64,000 nucleotides of DNA from contig CAYYIS010000012.1 of assembly GCA_964470965.1 (NCBI GenBank), positions 41,871 to 105,870 on the forward strand, read 5' to 3'. Shown here in pieces: positions 56,153 through 64,000 of the stretch. Below the pieces are notes generated by a model. It was not told the origin of the DNA and did not search any database. It worked only from the letters and a program-made list of their open reading frames with translations. Position 1 is the first letter of the stretch, and each line of letters starts with the position of its first letter. Position numbers and translations under genes: made by a program. The DNA is from CAYYIS01 sp964470965. GTDB lineage: Bacteria > JAAXHH01 > JABIQT01.

Positions 56153-56582
56153 ATTCCTCAAGCGTGGTGGTCACCATTAATCTGCGTGGCGTATCATGAC
56201 TCCTCGGCTGCGCGGGGTACCAGTTCGAGAAAGTCAATCGGCCGACGCCCTGCGGGAATTTGCTCGGTCAGCACAGACAGGTTCATGTAAAAAGCTGTTA
56301 TCTTGTGCCGGCGTTGCATTTACTTCTTCAAGAAAGGTACACGTGGCCCGATTCCTGCCAGTAATGGCACGAACCGCCCGGTGCAGCAGCACGTGTCCCG
56401 TTATGAATCGCAGGCAGGGATTACAGAAACTGTGTTGCACACCCTTGTTATTATTCGCGTCGAATTACTATGGATTTCCGTTGTCTCGCTGAATTACCTT
56501 GCGGATAAGGTATTCTCGTTACATGATGCCAAGGTTGCACCATGTCATATCGCCTACATTTAATTTCACAAAAGGAGAAAAC
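56153..56582. other. 430-base gap, no supported gene
   Basis: Contains no domain-bearing frame. The frame of the next gene is open from 56499, but that part is not like cyclophilin. The ribosome-binding site AAAGGAG of the cyclophilin gene is at its end. Confidence 0.5.
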
Positions 56583-57206
56583 ATGTTAAACAGAATCGTC
56601 ATCACGGGGCTTCTCGCCTTTCTCTATGTTTCCTGTGGTTTGTTCTCCCCGGCCAAAGCCCACGACGTGACGCATACCGTGGTGATGACTACTGCCCTGG
56701 GAGAGATCGAGGTGGTACTGGACGAAGGCCACGCGCCGGTAACCGTGTCGAATTTTCTGCGGTATGTGGACGAGGGCCAGTACAACGGCGGTGTGTTTCA
56801 CCGGACCGTGACCATGGAGAACCAGCCCAATAATGACATCAAGATCGAAGTCATCCAGGGTGCCGTGAATCCCAAGTTCAGAGACGAGAGCTATCCACCA
56901 AAGAGCGGGCATGACCCTATCCCGTTGGAACGTACCGACAAAACCGGCTTGAAACACACGGACGGCGCTATTTCCATGGCCCGCAGCGGCCCCGACACCG
57001 CCACTTCGGGCTTTTTTTTCTGTATAGGTGACCAGCCGGAATTGGATTTTGGCGGCCAGCGTAATCCGGATGGCCAGGGATTCGCCGCCTTTGGCAAGGT
57101 TGTCCGCGGAATGGATGTCATCAAGAAGATCCAGATGTCCGCACACGATGGCCAGACCCTGACGCCGGCCATTGTCATCGAGAAGGTTGAGCGGAAACAA
57201 GAATGA
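56583..57206 (+). CDS. Exported cyclophilin-type peptidyl-prolyl isomerase
   Basis: A 207-residue cyclophilin. The signal peptide MLNRIVITGLLAFLYVSCG ends in a possible lipoprotein cysteine. Catalytic features include the arginine in GGVFHRTV, ISMARSGPDTATSGFFFCIGD, and the binding-pocket phenylalanine in FAAFGKVV. It should speed cis-trans proline isomerisation of periplasmic proteins. AAAGGAGA six bases before the ATG at 56583 selects this start. An insertion (EVIQGAVNPKFRDE) after the arginine motif is larger than in E. coli PpiA. Confidence 0.92.
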   Translation: MLNRIVITGLLAFLYVSCGLFSPAKAHDVTHTVVMTTALGEIEVVLDEGHAPVTVSNFLRYVDEGQYNGGVFHRTVTMENQPNNDIKIEVIQGAVNPKFRDESYPPKSGHDPIPLERTDKTGLKHTDGAISMARSGPDTATSGFFFCIGDQPELDFGGQRNPDGQGFAAFGKVVRGMDVIKKIQMSAHDGQTLTPAIVIEKVERKQE

Positions 57207-57469
57207 CAAACCCGTGTCCGGAACGTATCCTTCCGTCCCAGGCGGTGGTCCCGCGAGCGCACCATTACGTTGCTTCACGGCGCAAGCCGCCATACCTCCT
57301 GTAGATTTAACGAACGAGCCCACTTTGGTGTTTAGTTTCGTCAGCTGTCCCATCGGGCTGGATTGAATCGGTCCCGATTGTTCAGGAAAAAAAGAGATTC
57401 CGCGTAGGATGAGGAAAAGGCCGTGGTCCCACCCCGGAGCCGCACGTTGCATTCGAAACCATAAGGTCG

Positions 57470-58441
57470 ATGTTTTCCTCTATCGGAATTGATTCGCGAG
57501 TATCACAGACCGTACCCGGCATGGATGGACACCTCGTTCTGGCCACCAATCAGAACACCACAGTGAAAGGGTGGGTAGTCCGCGCAGAGGCCGGTACCTG
57601 CGGTGAAAAATTGATCATCGATGCCCACACCCATATATTTACGACAGATACAGGTCTTTACCCCTTGGCAGACCCAACCGCTGGCTACCGTCCCGACACC
57701 GACGGATCCGCCGCCCTGCTCAGGCGCCGGATGGATGCGGCTGGAGTGGACCGGGCCTTAACCATAACGGCAGGGTTTTATGGCTGGGACAACCGTTACT
57801 CGCTGGACCAGCTGGAGGGAAACGAGGACTGGCTGGCAGTCGGTGTCCTCATCGATCCGGCCAGTGACGCCGCACCTGCGGAGCTGGAACGTGCCGTCCG
57901 GCAGGGCGCCTGCGGGCTGCGTATCCAGCGCCATCTGTTTTATCATGCGTCCCTGGACGATCCGATCAGCACACCACTGTGGGCCAAAGCTGCAGATCTT
58001 GATCTTACGGTAGACATCAACGCCATCCACGAGGAGTATGGTTCCGTAGAAAATCGCGTGCGCCAGTTTCCCGATACCCGTTTCATCCTCGATCATTGCG
58101 GGTATGTGTCCGGGACATTGCGGCCTGCCGGGAATAACGTGGCGCCCGTGCTTGCCATGGCCCGGTATTCCAACGTGTATGTGAAACTGACGTTCCTGCC
58201 GCTGGCGAGCCAGGCATCTTACCCGTTTAATGACGTGCACTGGATGGTCCGCGAACTCGTGGATGCCTTCGGCCCGGAACGGTGTCTTTTCGGAACTAAT
58301 TTTCCTTCAGAACAGTATAGTCCCGCCGCGGGCATGGGCCAAATCTTGTCGTTGTTCACGGACGAAATCAATCTGTCTGACGAAGAAAGGTCCTGGATTC
58401 TTGGTGGCACGGCAGCGCGGCTGTGGCGATGGGAAAACTGA
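57470..58441 (+). CDS. Amidohydrolase-2 family protein
   Basis: A protein of about 270-320 residues with the metal-dependent TIM barrel of the amidohydrolase-2 group (dicarboxylate decarboxylases, lactonases). The first metal motif is IIDAHTHIF, then later HEEYGS, the histidine in ILDHCGY, and GTNFPSEQYS, a common form in this group (N instead of D). The start is uncertain: the region before IIDAHTH is not conserved, and the ATG at 57470 has only a weak ribosome-binding site. It may be an acid-sugar lactonase, in keeping with the other carbohydrate genes, but that is inference. Confidence 0.82.
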   Translation: MFSSIGIDSRVSQTVPGMDGHLVLATNQNTTVKGWVVRAEAGTCGEKLIIDAHTHIFTTDTGLYPLADPTAGYRPDTDGSAALLRRRMDAAGVDRALTITAGFYGWDNRYSLDQLEGNEDWLAVGVLIDPASDAAPAELERAVRQGACGLRIQRHLFYHASLDDPISTPLWAKAADLDLTVDINAIHEEYGSVENRVRQFPDTRFILDHCGYVSGTLRPAGNNVAPVLAMARYSNVYVKLTFLPLASQASYPFNDVHWMVRELVDAFGPERCLFGTNFPSEQYSPAAGMGQILSLFTDEINLSDEERSWILGGTAARLWRWEN

Positions 58442-58587
58442 TCACCCAGGAAACGCGTCCTGACATTTTGGCATAATCCAGGAATGAACAGGCAATGGGC
58501 GATGTTAAGATAATGGGTATGGGACCGTCGAGAACCCCTGTCCCAAACCCGAATTCACTTTAGGCTCCGCGGTTTTCTTGAGGTCAT

Positions 58588-60306
58588 ATGATTCGTTTTG
58601 TCCCTGTTCTATTGACATGTTTTATTTTATTTCTACCATCCCTCGTCCTTGCGCAGGTGAAGAATACCCTGGGTCGCCTCCTGCCGGAGGACGCCGCGCC
58701 GCTGGCTCAGCAGAAGATAAGCCTGTTCGAGAGCGACGGTACGTACATGGAATGGTTCAAGACGATCTACAGGCGCTGCCTGCCGGGGACACCGCCCCTT
58801 ATATCAGAGCCGCTGGTACTGATGGACAAAAATTCCGAGTTGCTCCCGGCGGGTGCGACCTCCTGGGAAGCCGGACCTGACGGCCACACCTGGTATTTTA
58901 ATATCAGGCCCGGCATGCAGTGGTCCGACGGGCGCCCTTACACCGCTCACGACTACGCGTACTCCTTCAGGCGCGGCGCCGACCCGGAAAATGCCTACGA
59001 TTTCGAATGGTACTACCGCGCCATAAAAAATTGGTCCAAGGTGGTCGGCCGGCGGATGCCGCTGGACTCGCTCGGGGTTCGCGCCATTGACGATCACACC
59101 CTCGAAGTGAAGACGGAACAACCGGCGCCTTATCTTCCCTACAACATGATCCAGAGCTGGGCCACTCCCAGGCAGGCGGTTGCGAAATACGGCCATGAAT
59201 GGTCTACCAGGGCGGAATGGTCCGTCTCATCCGGTCCCTTCTATCTGCACGAGTGGAAAAAAAACGACCAGGTGGTCCTGCGGATTAATCCAGGGTACAG
59301 GGGCGCCTCGCCGCCGTACCTTGAGGAAGTGGTCTTTAACGTATACTCACAGGCCGGTCAACCTCAAATTTTGGCCTCATACGAGGCGGATGAAGTGGAC
59401 ATGATCCTGGTGACCGGACAGGCTGAGCTTGGGCGGGTCAAGAGCGATGCCGCGTTAAAACGCGAGCTTCATTCAGGCGTGGCCTTTATCACGTATTATT
59501 TGACAATGAATACACTGAATCCGCCTTTCAATGACCTGCGTGTCCGGCAGGCCTTCGGCCACGCGGTGGATCGGCAATCACTTCTGCGTTCGGCACTCAA
59601 GGGTGTGGCGGTAGCCGCCCACGGCATGTTGCCGCCTGGTTTTCCCGGTGCCGCCCCGGATCTGCTGGAAGACGTGCGACCGTACGATCCCGAAAAGGCC
59701 CGGTCGTTACTTTCGCAGGCCGGATATCCGGGCGGCCTGGGATTTCCGAAGGTGGATATCTGGCTTCGAACGCCCGATGCCCACACGACGCGCCTGCCTG
59801 CCGAGGCCATCCAGGCCATGCTGGCGGATGTACTGAATATCGAAATCGGTATACGTGTCATTGAGCGGAAGGTTTTTTCGGATGGGCTCAACAGCCAGTC
59901 GGTTCCCCTCGCGCTTGTAGCCTATTCGCAGGATTACCCCGACCCCAGCAACCTGCTGGGTCTCTGGCTGTGGGGCGGCCGCCATGCATGGCATGACGAG
60001 GATTTTGAACGTCTTGTACGGGCGGGCAATGTCTTTATGGGAAGCACCCCGGACCGTTACGCCATTTATCAGTCAGCTGAGAGAAGGTTGGTGGAGCAGG
60101 TGGGCGGCCTCTTTATCTGGCATCCGGTTCATCACAGACTCTGGAAGCCGTACATCAAAAGCCCTGACCTCACTCCGAACCGAAGGGGAGACGAAGTGTG
60201 GGGCAGCACCCCGTACATGACCGGTTACATAACCGGGAAGACGGCGTCAAATCCAACGCCAACACTGATGGACCGCCTTCGGAGCTGGTTGTTGGGTGAT
60301 ATGTAA
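58588..60306 (+). CDS. ABC transporter substrate-binding protein, family 5 (orphan)
   Basis: A 572-residue extracytoplasmic binding protein with a signal peptide (IRFVPVLLTCFILFLPSLVLA). Family-5 features are WYFNIRPGMQWSDGRPYTAHDYAYSF in parts around residue 105, VRQAFGHAVDRQSLL, and YDPEKARSLLSQAGYPGG. This is like OppA/DppA and MppA. GAGG lies five bases before the ATG. No permease or ATPase genes are adjacent, so it would use a transporter encoded elsewhere, possibly the set at 13756-17834. Confidence 0.94.
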   Translation: MIRFVPVLLTCFILFLPSLVLAQVKNTLGRLLPEDAAPLAQQKISLFESDGTYMEWFKTIYRRCLPGTPPLISEPLVLMDKNSELLPAGATSWEAGPDGHTWYFNIRPGMQWSDGRPYTAHDYAYSFRRGADPENAYDFEWYYRAIKNWSKVVGRRMPLDSLGVRAIDDHTLEVKTEQPAPYLPYNMIQSWATPRQAVAKYGHEWSTRAEWSVSSGPFYLHEWKKNDQVVLRINPGYRGASPPYLEEVVFNVYSQAGQPQILASYEADEVDMILVTGQAELGRVKSDAALKRELHSGVAFITYYLTMNTLNPPFNDLRVRQAFGHAVDRQSLLRSALKGVAVAAHGMLPPGFPGAAPDLLEDVRPYDPEKARSLLSQAGYPGGLGFPKVDIWLRTPDAHTTRLPAEAIQAMLADVLNIEIGIRVIERKVFSDGLNSQSVPLALVAYSQDYPDPSNLLGLWLWGGRHAWHDEDFERLVRAGNVFMGSTPDRYAIYQSAERRLVEQVGGLFIWHPVHHRLWKPYIKSPDLTPNRRGDEVWGSTPYMTGYITGKTASNPTPTLMDRLRSWLLGDM

Positions 60307-60369
60307 AATCACCATACACCGGCAAATGGCGCTCCAGGGGCGGCACACCCCTCTCAGTACCTCGCGTCG

Positions 60370-60387
60370 CGGGGCCGGCCGGCCCCG
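60370..60387. repeat. Perfect 18-base GC palindrome
   Basis: CGGGGCCGGCCGGCCCCG is a perfect palindrome without a loop, between the convergent ends of the binding-protein and sulfatase genes. It could form a cruciform or contribute to two-way termination, but it has no T tract. Confidence 0.6.
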
Positions 60388-60472
60388 TTCACGGCGTTAA
60401 GGTGCTACACAGTGTTCCAGCGGGTCTATTCTTCTCAAAGACGAACCTTTAAAGAGGCAGACCGGCAGGGAT

Positions 60473-62020
60473 TTAACCGAACTGCTGGGGGATAATGCCG
60501 CCGCCGTGAACGGACGGAAGATGCAGCCACCGGGCATCGTATAGACTTGCTTCGGCATCGAAAATGCGTCCGTCGGGCAGCATGTACTGATTGGGAACCG
60601 TGGGTTTAACGCCCGACGCAAACGAAGCGACACGGGTTCGGTCCCGGGCAAGCTGCTCACGGGCATCTTCCCACGAAAACCCGTCGAAGACCCTGGCTCT
60701 CATGGAAGCACAGCGTGCGGCATAGGCCGGCAAGGCGGCCAGGTTCTTTGTTTCCCCGGGATCGTTTTTCAAGTCGAAGAGTATGGGGTCACCGCGTTCG
60801 ATCTCCACGTATTTCCAGTCTTTCTCGCGGACCGTCCGCATGGCCGCGCACGGTTCATGTTCGGGAAGGGTCCATCCGCCCTTGACGCGAACGGCGTAAA
60901 TCATGTAGGTGCTGGTCGCATAATCACGCGGCGAAGGAGCGTCTGAATCTATCAGAAGGGCCGACAGGTCCATTCCGTCCAGGCCTTCTGGAACCGGGAG
61001 GCCGGTTACGGCGCACAGTGTCGGGAACAGGTCCATCAAGGACACCGGGCTCTCCACGTGCCGGTGCCCCGGTGTAATGCCCGGCCCGGTCATGAGCAGG
61101 GGCACGCCGATCGACGGATCGTGCGGCACGCATTTGCCCCACATGCCCTGTATGCCCGCCATGTCCCCGTGGTCCGATGTATAGACGATCACGGTGTTTT
61201 CGAGCAATCCATCCCTTTCAAGACCGTCCAGCAGGTCACCTATGCAGTCATCGACGAAATCCACACATGCGTAGTATGCTTCCCGGGCCCGTAGGGACTC
61301 AACCTGGGTCAGGTCGCGTCCGGGTTCCCCGTCATATATGCGTTGTGAAAAGGGATCCATCCTCTGTTTATAATCAGGTGGTAACGCCAGTGGCGGCAGC
61401 TTGTCCCGATAACGCCGTATGTACCTTCCAGGCGCCGTGTACGGGGAGTGAGGGCGGCTGTAAGAGGCACAGAGAAACCAGGGGTTATCCGGTGTGCGGC
61501 TATGGTGCTCCTCTAAGAAAGAAAGGGCTTCCCGAGTAACGATATGTTCCTGCAGCAGGCTCTCCGGGATTTCGGTCTCACCGACCAGCGTCGGGCCGTG
61601 ATACGCCGGAAACAGGTCGATCGGATCGGGTTGATGGCCCAAACCATGTCGCAAATCGCCATAGGGTCGGTGTTGAAAACCCTGCATCTGGTCGCTGCCG
61701 CCGAAATGCATCTTACCGACCAGGCAAGTCGTGTACCCGTATTTGGCGAAGTGCCCGGGCCATGTGGTGTGTTCGGGGAAGATCACCCAGTGGTTGTTCC
61801 AGGCTGAACAGTGATGGACGTCTTTGCCGGTGAGGAGGCACATGCGGGATGGCGTGCACACGGGTGAAGCGCAGATTGCGGCGTCAAACTGTACGGACCG
61901 TGCCGCCAGCGCATCGAGATTAGCCGTACCGACGACCGTATCCCCGGCGAAGCCCGCTACGCGCGGGGCATGCTGATCGGTCATAATCAAAAGAACGTTG
62001 GGGCGCCTGCCTGGTGTCAT
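60473..62020 (-). CDS. Type I sulfatase
   Basis: A 515-residue sulfatase. The active-site signature CTPSR is at residues 55-59; its cysteine is the one converted to formylglycine. Metal ligands are visible in MTDQHAPR (D15) and TSDHGDMAG, and the lysine in VGKMHFGG. There is no signal peptide, so it would act in the cytoplasm. Substrates could be sulfated sugars or lipids. No sulfatase-maturing gene is in the window. It is a single gene, convergent with the binding-protein gene. Confidence 0.94.
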   Translation of the reverse strand: MTPGRRPNVLLIMTDQHAPRVAGFAGDTVVGTANLDALAARSVQFDAAICASPVCTPSRMCLLTGKDVHHCSAWNNHWVIFPEHTTWPGHFAKYGYTTCLVGKMHFGGSDQMQGFQHRPYGDLRHGLGHQPDPIDLFPAYHGPTLVGETEIPESLLQEHIVTREALSFLEEHHSRTPDNPWFLCASYSRPHSPYTAPGRYIRRYRDKLPPLALPPDYKQRMDPFSQRIYDGEPGRDLTQVESLRAREAYYACVDFVDDCIGDLLDGLERDGLLENTVIVYTSDHGDMAGIQGMWGKCVPHDPSIGVPLLMTGPGITPGHRHVESPVSLMDLFPTLCAVTGLPVPEGLDGMDLSALLIDSDAPSPRDYATSTYMIYAVRVKGGWTLPEHEPCAAMRTVREKDWKYVEIERGDPILFDLKNDPGETKNLAALPAYAARCASMRARVFDGFSWEDAREQLARDRTRVASFASGVKPTVPNQYMLPDGRIFDAEASLYDARWLHLPSVHGGGIIPQQFG

Positions 62021-62853
62021 GATCTTACCTGCCTTTCACTTGAGCCATTCCGACGTTGCGATAGAAACCCGGTTGGAGGACGCGGATAGAGGTGGACCTA
62101 CGGTCGTTTGAATGCCTGTTGCAAACAGTATAATCCCTACCGCAAACGGAGTCTATAAGATCCGCGGACCGGTTTTGCCATTTCGCCTGATATCGGGTTA
62201 GTCATGGACAGGACTCCCTGTGACGGCTGGACAAGATTCCTTGATATCCCGGAGCCTAACAGATCCTGGCGCCGGGCAGAAAGGAACGTCACACCTCAAT
62301 CGGTTAACAAAAAGCTTGACAGATCCAATAGGTCTGCTCCTAACTTACAGAAAACAACGGAATGCCAGAACCTGTGGTCCGGAGCCATTTGTCGCCATCA
62401 CCAAGCGCAGAGAGGCGTCGGTGTTTTATGGTTCCGCCCGGTATATTTTCCTAACCGAAATAACACAAAAAAAACTTTTAAAACACGACGCTATATCGGC
62501 AATTCTCCATGTAAAAACCCGGGTAATCTTTTTACGACTTACATGTTTACGTGACAGACATCACATGCAAGTTGCCAGTAAAACAATATCTTTATCAAAA
62601 CGTTATTTTAATTTCCAACCAGAGCTCCAACAGAAAAATCAGTCCATGCTCCGGTCATTCCAGCGCAAAATACCCTAAGCGTAATTCATAGTTCCGATAT
62701 TAGAATAACCTTTAATAGGTCCGTGTAACTATAAGGCCACCAAGGCGCTTATAGGTTTTGTTTGGCCGAAAGAAGGCAATGGCATAAAATCATAAAATTA
62801 GTGATGACTGCCGGCCACTGGAGCCACGATCTTCGGGAATGTCAGGGGGATCC
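62021..62853. other. 833-base gap, no supported gene
   Basis: Two overlapping plus-strand frames (62204-62554 and 62220-62678) are long but of unlike-protein composition, with no start signals. The rest is AT-rich near 62460-62800 with no strong hairpin. Nothing else is seen. Confidence 0.5.
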
Positions 62854-63600
62854 ATGAAAGGATACGGAACGGAGACGTTCGGCAAGCTGTATGCCCATCG
62901 GTACGACGAGACTTACGGCGACGCGATGTTAGGTGAAACGCTTGACTCCGTGGATGCCCTCGCCGAACTCTCCGGGGGCGGGAACGTGCTGGAAATGGCG
63001 ATCGGAACAGGTCGCGTGGCTCTTCCCCTCGCCGCCCGGGGCCTGTCCGTCCAGGGTATCGAGGCGTCTGAAGCCATGGCGGCCAAGCTGCGCGAGAAGC
63101 CCGGCGGCAGAGACATCCACGTGGAAATCGGAGACATGGCGCGGGTTCGCGTGGCAGGCGCTTTCGATCTGGTCTACCTGGTGTTCAATACGATCTTCAA
63201 CTTAACCACACAGGAAGATCAGGTACGATGTTTCAAAAATGCGGCAAGGCACCTCAGCGACAAAGGTGTGTTCGTTGTGGAAACCGTCGTGCCGGACTTT
63301 TCTGATTATGTGGACGGGCAGCGGATGAAGGGATCCTGGGTAACGATAGATTCCGCCCGCTTCGAGATCGCGATGCATGACCGCGTCGCCCAGACCGTTG
63401 CTTTTCAACGTATCGAGATAGGTGAAGACGGTACACGGATGGCGCCTCATTTCATGCGTTACGCCTGGCCCGGTGAGCTGGACCTGATGGCGGAACTGGC
63501 AGGGCTAGAACGTGTCGAACGGTGGGCGTGGTGGGACCGCTCTCCCTTCACGTCCCACAGCAAGAGTCACGTAACGGTATACGGGCGGGCGCGGCAGTAG
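62854..63600 (+). CDS. Class I SAM-dependent methyltransferase
   Basis: A 248-residue methyltransferase. The SAM-binding motif is VLEMAIGTGRVALPLAARG, followed by VQGIEASEAMA, and DLVYLVFNTIFNL as motif IV-like. RIEIGEDGTR and YAWPGELDLMAELAGLE match the C-terminal part of the same widespread environmental group. The start at 62854 (or 62839) is uncertain by five residues. Substrate unknown; it is isolated. Confidence 0.88.
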   Translation: MKGYGTETFGKLYAHRYDETYGDAMLGETLDSVDALAELSGGGNVLEMAIGTGRVALPLAARGLSVQGIEASEAMAAKLREKPGGRDIHVEIGDMARVRVAGAFDLVYLVFNTIFNLTTQEDQVRCFKNAARHLSDKGVFVVETVVPDFSDYVDGQRMKGSWVTIDSARFEIAMHDRVAQTVAFQRIEIGEDGTRMAPHFMRYAWPGELDLMAELAGLERVERWAWWDRSPFTSHSKSHVTVYGRARQ

Positions 63601-63872
63601 TGGCCACAGGGTTCCCCAGGCTTTTCCAACACGCTAATATGTATCGCTTTTAGCCTGTTGCTTTGATCGTTATGTGCTCGACATGATGTAAAAAGAGTCT
63701 CAGCCAATAATTTGGATGGTAAGTGCGATGCTTAAGTTTTTCATGGATAGAATCGGCCTGCTCGCTTTGGTCTTAAGATCAGTATATTCTAAATTTCGAA
63801 TCAAAACTACAAGCGGTGTAAGCAATATTTAACCTTCCGCTGAGCAGTTAATCTAACCAAAGGGGTGTAAAA

Positions 63873-64000
63873 ATGACATCTTGGCAACGGATTTTAAGAT
63901 GTTTGGGGTTTTTAGTGGCCATTTCAGTTTGGTCCACCGTGGTATCCGCGGAATCCGAGTTCAAGGTCACGGCGTCCGACGGTGGGTCAGGCGATGGGTT
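63873..64000 (+). CDS. Exported protein cut by window edge, possibly FG-GAP repeat type
   Basis: From the ATG at 63873 (AAAGGGG upstream) 42 codons are visible: a signal peptide with core CLGFLVAISVWSTVVSA, then a segment SEFKVTASDGGSGDG that resembles the first repeat of secreted FG-GAP/integrin-like proteins (LTASDG..GD.FG). The rest lies beyond the window, so the family is a guess. Confidence 0.5.
   Translation, partial: MTSWQRILRCLGFLVAISVWSTVVSAESEFKVTASDGGSGDG

Noticed and set aside
62220..62678. 152-codon plus-strand frame before the methyltransferase gene
   Set aside because: Overlaps another long frame, starts in GTG or ATG without a ribosome-binding site, and its composition is not protein-like.

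Overview
The window looks like chromosomal DNA of an uncultivated, free-living, heterotrophic Gram-negative-type bacterium of about 50% GC. Lipoprotein and Tat signals, an ECF-type sigma factor beside FtsH, five phytanoyl-CoA-dioxygenase-like (PhyH) enzymes, three mandelate-racemase-family enzymes, a sulfatase, Gfo/Idh/MocA oxidoreductases and two peptide/sugar-type ABC binding proteins are a mix known from Latescibacterota, Poribacteria and similar groups. That placement is an inference from gene content only. I see no rRNA, tRNA, CRISPR array, prophage or intact insertion sequence.

Layout. 1-4909: a Gfo/Idh/MocA gene cut by the left edge, an AGCS sodium/amino-acid symporter overlapping an MFS transporter, then an NAD-dependent epimerase overlapping a family-2 glycosyltransferase. 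5052-8419: a sigma factor followed directly by ftsH and a clear terminator, then a methyltransferase. 8592-10039: a Tat-signal aminotransferase of the histidinol-phosphate type on the minus strand. 10310-23044: a probable acid-sugar/polyol uptake and catabolism cluster (enolase-superfamily enzyme, OppF-type ATPase, a minus-strand RtcB ligase lodged inside, binding protein, two permeases, PhyH enzyme, two more enolase-superfamily enzymes, then a minus-strand PhyH enzyme and an oxidoreductase). 23224-27883: an imuB - DUF6504 - dnaE2 translesion-mutagenesis operon with a palindrome in its promoter that looks like a LexA operator. 28952-41790: scattered single genes (PepSY membrane protein, fasciclin protein, a seven-repeat FG-GAP propeller, two PhyH enzymes, a UxuA-like enzyme, a TPR lipoprotein, an MFS transporter with an EF-hand, a DUF1330 protein) separated by long gaps. 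42090-52099: a decayed aminopeptidase, nitrilase, two-lobed aspartic protease, DUF4440-type protein, ceramidase-like protein, CreD-like protein and a small exported protein. 52100-64000: desaturase, divergent GH32 protein, a DUF4440 remnant, PhyH, cyclophilin, amidohydrolase, orphan binding protein, sulfatase, methyltransferase, and an exported protein cut by the right edge.

How the genes fit together. The best supported operons are agcS-MFS, epimerase-glycosyltransferase, sigma-ftsH, binding protein-permease-permease-PhyH-racemase-racemase, and imuB-DUF6504-dnaE2. The rest is mostly monocistronic with gaps of 0.3-1.2 kb, at least two of which hold gene remnants, so this is a loosely packed genome with ongoing decay. 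The points most worth following are the SOS-type operator on the mutagenesis cassette, the sigma-FtsH pairing without a visible anti-sigma factor, an MFS transporter with a calcium-binding loop between its first two helices, and a GH32 protein that appears to lack the usual acid/base glutamate.
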